Assembly (NCBI GenBank): GCA_043821115.1
Contig: JBDRDD010000024.1
Coordinates: forward strand, 152,911-216,910
From: JBDRDD01 sp043821115
GTDB lineage: Bacteria; CAYTYR01; UBA6262; DAOVJB01
Direction: 5' to 3'
Length of the DNA stretch: 64,000 nucleotides
Part shown: positions 61,101 to 64,000 of the stretch, piece after piece
Layout of the letters: each line of letters opens with the position of its first letter
Numbering within the stretch: position 1 is the first letter of the stretch
Notes under the pieces: generated by a model
What the model was told of the DNA's origin: nothing
What the model saw: the letters and a program-made list of their open reading frames with translations, nothing else
Database searches by the model: none
Position numbers and translations under genes: made by a program

Positions 61101-61657
61101 TAAAGGCCTATACGACCGCAAATACGCAGGAGCTCTCAGGGGTATCCGAAGGTCAGCAGGTGCGTGTAGGCGGTATAGTAAACAAGGTCAAGCATTCGAG
61201 TACCAAGAAAGGGGAAAGGATGGCCATGTTTGAGCTCCATGACCTCGAAGGCAGTCTGCCTGTGGTGGTTTTCCCTTCATCCTACACGCCAGAGACCACA
61301 CGCTACATACACAACGACGAGATGGTCATTGTGAGCGGTCAACTCAACAAGCGCCGAGAATATCCCCAGATAATACTTGAAAGAATTATTCCCATTTCAC
61401 AGATGAGGGAGCTTCTGACGTCTTCCATTCATATTGAACTAAAGACAGCTGGTCTAGAGGAGGATGTACTGGACGAATTGAGAAAGACTCTTGGCAGGCA
61501 CAAGGGGCGATGCCCTGTGTTTTTGCGTTTCAGTACAACCCATCACGGGGCATTGGCCATGAAATCAACCAATCTTAAGGTTGATCCCTCTGATGAGCTT
61601 ATAAAAGACGTCGAGGGTCTCCTAGGTAAGGATTCCATAGTATTTAAAGGTAAGTAA
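58181..61657 (+). CDS. dnaE: DNA polymerase III subunit alpha
   Basis: Replicative polymerase catalytic subunit. The N-terminal PHP domain begins VHLHTHTEYSLLDG; the Pol3 palm has GPGRGSGAGSLVAY and PDLDIDFSDEGRE with the catalytic aspartates; GYGFNKSHSASYAFLAYQTAYLK and the C-terminal OB domain (VRVGGIVNKVKHSSTKKGERMA) are typical. It has 1158 residues, the DnaE1 form. An intact PHP metal site (HTH, DHGT) suggests possible intrinsic proofreading; no dnaQ gene is nearby. Confidence 0.97.
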   Translation: MPRANFVHLHTHTEYSLLDGTLSVLDLRGKPGPLLNQAYEYKMSALAMTDHGTLFGAIRFYKAAISAGIKPIIGCEMYVAPGSRFDRSARGISEASYHLTLLAKNEEGYKNLIRLVTAGYLEGFYYRPRVDKEILTQNSKGLIALSGCLSGEVARFLLQDDIERARTALDEYKNIFEKENFYIEIQDHGLAEQKKINPLLVELSKKDSIPLVATNDCHYLKKSDAYAQDVFLCIGTARKINEENRMKFSSNEFYFKSPREMEQLFKDIPEALINTVKIAEKCNLELHFDKIYLPQYTVDTKKKDVDLDKYLQKQCEEGLRIRYPEITQEIKKRLDYELEIISKMGYASYFLIVWDFIKYARQNNIPVGPGRGSGAGSLVAYSLKITNVDPMRYGLLFERFLNPERVSMPDLDIDFSDEGRESVINYVKEKYGHKNVAQIVTFGTLGARQVIRDVGRVLDVPLADTDKIAKLVPAEPGITLAMALGSSPELADLVRNDITVKKLYDVAVRLEGLTRHISKHAAGIVISKDDLTNYVPFCKNSKGDITTQYDGESLVKLGLLKVDFLGIRTLTVIQNTVNIVKRIKNINIDIENLALDDEKTYQLLSDAKSIGIFQLESGGMRDLLKKISPSILEDIIALVALYRPGPMGSGMLDDFVARKHGKKPVKYDHPLLEPLLKETYGIILYQEQVIQMAIIIAGFSPGQADLLRRAMGKKIPEEIEKQRHAFIEGAGKKGIKQAKAVKLFDLMAKFGGYGFNKSHSASYAFLAYQTAYLKANFPVEYMAALLTSEMGNTDKVALYISECQEMGIQILPPDVNQSRANFTVVDEGIRFGLAAVKNVGLGAIEAVIKARQSGGFTSLYDFCKRVDLRSVNRRVVESLIKCGAFDFLTQYRAVLFESLDETLEKAAGIQKDVLAGQGSFFDLIDKHIEHEDDGNGKNSVPVEEWPENKLLEYEKQALGFYVTGHPLAKYASQIKAYTTANTQELSGVSEGQQVRVGGIVNKVKHSSTKKGERMAMFELHDLEGSLPVVVFPSSYTPETTRYIHNDEMVIVSGQLNKRREYPQIILERIIPISQMRELLTSSIHIELKTAGLEEDVLDELRKTLGRHKGRCPVFLRFSTTHHGALAMKSTNLKVDPSDELIKDVEGLLGKDSIVFKGK

Positions 61658-61671
61658 CAGGAGATTTTCAC

Positions 61672-61701
61672 TTGACAAGGGTTAAAGGAGGGTGGTATCT
61701 T
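61672..61701 (+). promoter_or_regulatory. promoter of the TPR lipoprotein / PorV-like pair
   Basis: TTGACA (61672-61677), 18 bases, TATCTT (61696-61701), in the gap after dnaE and 46 bases before the lipoprotein start. Confidence 0.6.
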
Positions 61702-61746
61702 AAAAAGGTAGAATATATATTACAGATATATAGAAAGGAGGGCTAT

Positions 61747-62694
61747 ATGTTAAAAAAGATTGTAGTATTAATGCTTCTTGTGTGCTTTAGCTTTAGTTTT
61801 ACTGCCTGTGGCAAGTTCAACCTTTTTAGTTGGGCACATAAAAAAGGGTCAAGCAGCGACACGGAAACTCTTATTGCCGACGGAAACTCTGCTTTAAACA
61901 ACAAGGACTATGGGAATGCAAAAACTTATTTTAATAAGGTACTCGACGGGCACCCTGACAATGCGGAAGCTTTGTACGGGTATTCCAGAGCCGAGATGGG
62001 GGCTTCTGGTTTGGGTATTGCAGATATTATCTCGGCAGTTATACAGGAAGCGACCAGCAACAGTGCTCCATTGCCGCCTACGGTACGGCAGGGTGAATAT
62101 GGGAATTTATTAAATACGATTCAACTCACAACCGGGATAGAGGATCTCTTCCCCGAGAGTCTTAACCTGACGCTGTTATATAATACGGCAAATTTGATTG
62201 TTCCAAAACTCAAAAAGATAGCAGACGGTTCTTCTGACGGTAAGATACCGGCTGATGATGTTGACGTGAATGTGAATCTGGGGATTCTTCTTGCTATAAG
62301 GGGAGCCTGTCGCCTTCTTGACACGGATGCTGACGGTACACCGGGTGGTGCGAGCGATCTTATTGAAGTATACGATGATTTTGATGTAAAACTCCCTACA
62401 CAGGCCGAGCTTGATGCGCTTACTGAAGCAGAGATTTTAACTATGCGTGATCAGGTGCAGTATGCCATCTGGGATATTGTGGGAGGAGGTACTTCTCCTT
62501 ATGACAAAGGTGCTACGGATTATATTTTAGTTGCGGTTAGCAAGGTAAGTGCCGGATTAGATTCAGCTCTTGATGACCTTAAGGATAACATAAATGAGTT
62601 TGAATCCGATACAACAGAAGGTATCGCTGCGCTTAAGGACACCATAAACGATTACATTACTGATCAGGGATATGATATAGATCCTATAAGTTAA
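61747..62694 (+). CDS. TPR-like lipoprotein
   Basis: The 315-residue preprotein has a lipoprotein signal (KK start, hydrophobic core, FTAC with lipid Cys near residue 20). One clear TPR unit (ADGNSALNNKDYGNAKTYFN..LDGHPDNAEALYGYSRAEMG) is followed by a helical region with Asp-rich segments (DTDADGTPGGASD). ATG 61747 follows AGAAAGGAGGG and is preferred over an in-frame TTG at the -35 box. It pairs with the PorV-like gene 37 bases downstream. The pattern resembles lipoprotein plus barrel pairs of the outer membrane; the partnership is inference. Confidence 0.82.
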   Translation: MLKKIVVLMLLVCFSFSFTACGKFNLFSWAHKKGSSSDTETLIADGNSALNNKDYGNAKTYFNKVLDGHPDNAEALYGYSRAEMGASGLGIADIISAVIQEATSNSAPLPPTVRQGEYGNLLNTIQLTTGIEDLFPESLNLTLLYNTANLIVPKLKKIADGSSDGKIPADDVDVNVNLGILLAIRGACRLLDTDADGTPGGASDLIEVYDDFDVKLPTQAELDALTEAEILTMRDQVQYAIWDIVGGGTSPYDKGATDYILVAVSKVSAGLDSALDDLKDNINEFESDTTEGIAALKDTINDYITDQGYDIDPIS

Positions 62695-62731
62695 GACTTT
62701 CGATTAAAATTTTTTAGTGAAGGAGGATCCA

Positions 62732-63961
62732 GTGAAGACAACAAGAATTCAAGCCGGAATTTTATTATTTGTATTTGCCTTCACACTGTATGGTTTGTGT
62801 CTGGTAAATTCAGTCGATGCATCTGAACCCGCTGCAATGTTCAGGGGAGCCCGTCCTATGGGTATGGGAGGCACATTCATTGCCTTGGCAGATGATCAGA
62901 ATGCTTTTTTCTATAATCCTGCCGGGCTCACACAGCGTGAGAAGGGGATTCTAACAGTTTTTGAGATGCCACTTACAATAAGTAAGGATATGCTGGCTCT
63001 TTACAAGTATTATAATGATAATAAAGATGAAATTGAAAATTTTGATACGGCAGACAATGCTACTCAGAGTAAAATTATAAATGATATAAATGACAGATTG
63101 ACACTCTATCGTGTTCATCTGACGGCAGGGGTGCCGAATATCAACTATATCAGCGGGCCTATCAACTTTGCTAACGGGAACAAACTGCATTTTGGTTTGG
63201 GGGTGTTTGACCTGCTTGATATGAGGGTGAAAGTAAATTCCTCTATTCTTGTTCCTACACTAGATCTATGGGGCAGTGTGGATGTTATGGGCATGGTTCC
63301 CGTAGCTTATAAGTGGCAGTCCACCCCGTTTGATCTTCCAGGCAGCGTAGCTGTTGGAGCAACAGTTAAATATATTGCAAGAGGTAGAATCTCTGAGACC
63401 AGGCGTTCAATTCTTGAGTTGGAGGATTATGACCCAACAACTCAGATGGGAAAAGGTCTGGGGTTAGACTTGGGTATGGTATATGATATAAATGAGAAGT
63501 GGACTGCAGGTATGATGATTGCCGACTTTGGTGGTACGCCCATTACTTTTGAGGAAACAACAAGTGCTGGCCTTACATACCCGGCTAATACTGATGTTAT
63601 AAAACCAAGGGTAAATGTAGGGTGCGTTTACAGGCCGAGTGAGCTTTACTACTGGCCGGGCAAGTCCCTTGATATAGGGTCTAAACATCTTACGCTTGCC
63701 GCTGATCTTAACAATATTACAGATGCCGACGAGAAGCTGTTTGCGGATACTTTCTTCATGAAGCTTCATGTGGGTGCTGAGTTAAGCTGGCAGATGTTCG
63801 CATTAAGAGGTGGTTTGAATAAGGGATATCCTACGTTCGGAGCAGGGATCTCGTTTCTCTTCCTTAAGCTGGATTATGCTTATTATACTGATGAATTGGG
63901 AAGCTTTGCCGGAACCGATCCTGAAAGCAACCACATGATTACTATAGCTATGCGTTTCTAA
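62732..63961 (+). CDS. second PorV/FadL-like outer-membrane protein
   Basis: The 409-residue preprotein has a signal peptide (cleavage near VDASEP). The barrel start FRGARPMGMGGTFIALADDQNAFFYNPAGLTQ is the PorV/UPF0164 hallmark, and it ends in IAMRF with a terminal Phe. GTG 62732 after AAGGAGG is the likely start; a GTG 15 bases upstream would leave no RBS. It is longer than the similar protein at 29130. Cargo or role is unknown. The last 39 bases of the window show no feature. Confidence 0.85.
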   Translation: MKTTRIQAGILLFVFAFTLYGLCLVNSVDASEPAAMFRGARPMGMGGTFIALADDQNAFFYNPAGLTQREKGILTVFEMPLTISKDMLALYKYYNDNKDEIENFDTADNATQSKIINDINDRLTLYRVHLTAGVPNINYISGPINFANGNKLHFGLGVFDLLDMRVKVNSSILVPTLDLWGSVDVMGMVPVAYKWQSTPFDLPGSVAVGATVKYIARGRISETRRSILELEDYDPTTQMGKGLGLDLGMVYDINEKWTAGMMIADFGGTPITFEETTSAGLTYPANTDVIKPRVNVGCVYRPSELYYWPGKSLDIGSKHLTLAADLNNITDADEKLFADTFFMKLHVGAELSWQMFALRGGLNKGYPTFGAGISFLFLKLDYAYYTDELGSFAGTDPESNHMITIAMRF

Positions 63962-64000
63962 GTTATTAAGTGTTTGTATGGTAAAGGTTTAATAGGGGTC

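Noticed and set aside
1..64000. CRISPR array, insertion sequence, prophage or rRNA
   Set aside because: No regularly spaced direct repeats, transposase, integrase, phage structural gene or rRNA sequence was seen on either strand.

Overview
This window reads as a core-genome stretch of a diderm, probably anaerobic bacterium. The diderm call rests on two PorV/FadL-like outer-membrane proteins, several lipoproteins, and LspA and Lgt. The anaerobic call rests on three protein families of the sulfide-dependent homocysteine route and a His-type (sulfide-using) Thi4. The gene mix (SpoVG, SpoIID, c-di-AMP cyclase, PilB/PilT, an EF-G type II paralogue, many small conserved unknowns) suggests a candidate phylum such as Omnitrophota or a neighbour. 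That placement is inference from gene content; no rRNA gene is present. Nearly every gene is on the + strand, tightly packed with short or overlapping junctions. The one confident minus-strand gene is rpmB.

Layout. 1-8.4 kb: 5'-truncated MtaB-type methylthiotransferase, nucleotide-sugar dehydrogenase, cupin, terminator, then a promoter and proC, a Cys-rich unknown, mtnA and ileS. 8.5-13.9 kb: lspA, lgt, rluD, a coiled-coil protein, a UPF0280 protein and an EF-G-like GTPase. 13.9-16.1 kb: an AT-richer accessory patch with a DUF4421-like envelope protein, an HExxH protein and a lipoprotein gene under a complete promoter / c-di-GMP-I riboswitch / terminator unit. 16.1-26.4 kb: yebC, ruvCAB, ogt, spoIID, queA, tgt, yajC, an HD-domain protein, secD and secF. 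26.4-29.1 kb: a sulfur-metabolism cluster (DUF59 protein, Thi4, DUF39 homocysteine synthase, NIL/ferredoxin). 29.1-37.0 kb: PorV-like protein, rpmB (-), recG, coaD, pta, pilB, pilT. 37.2-45.4 kb: tilS, ftsH, folE, folP, cdaA, a 35-codon CdaR-like microprotein, pdxJ, acpS, nnrD. 45.4-55.2 kb: M20 peptidase, hom, thrC, ispE, spoVG, tRNA-Gln, a short glmU, prs, rplY, a DUF5752-like protein and a trehalose-synthase-like glycosyltransferase. 55.2-64 kb: coaX, groESL, dnaE, a TPR lipoprotein and a second PorV-like protein.

Themes. Sulfur: UPF0280, DUF39 and NIL/ferredoxin are the three families tied to homocysteine formation from aspartate semialdehyde and sulfide, and hom/thrC draw on the same semialdehyde. 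Thi4 has His in place of the sulfur-donor Cys, so sulfide is the likely sulfur source for thiazole as well. Second messengers: a c-di-GMP riboswitch, a PilB with two MshEN motifs (a known c-di-GMP-binding fold) and a CdaA di-adenylate cyclase occur within 30 kb. No CRISPR array, insertion sequence, prophage or rRNA was seen, and no gene-free stretch exceeds 300 bases.
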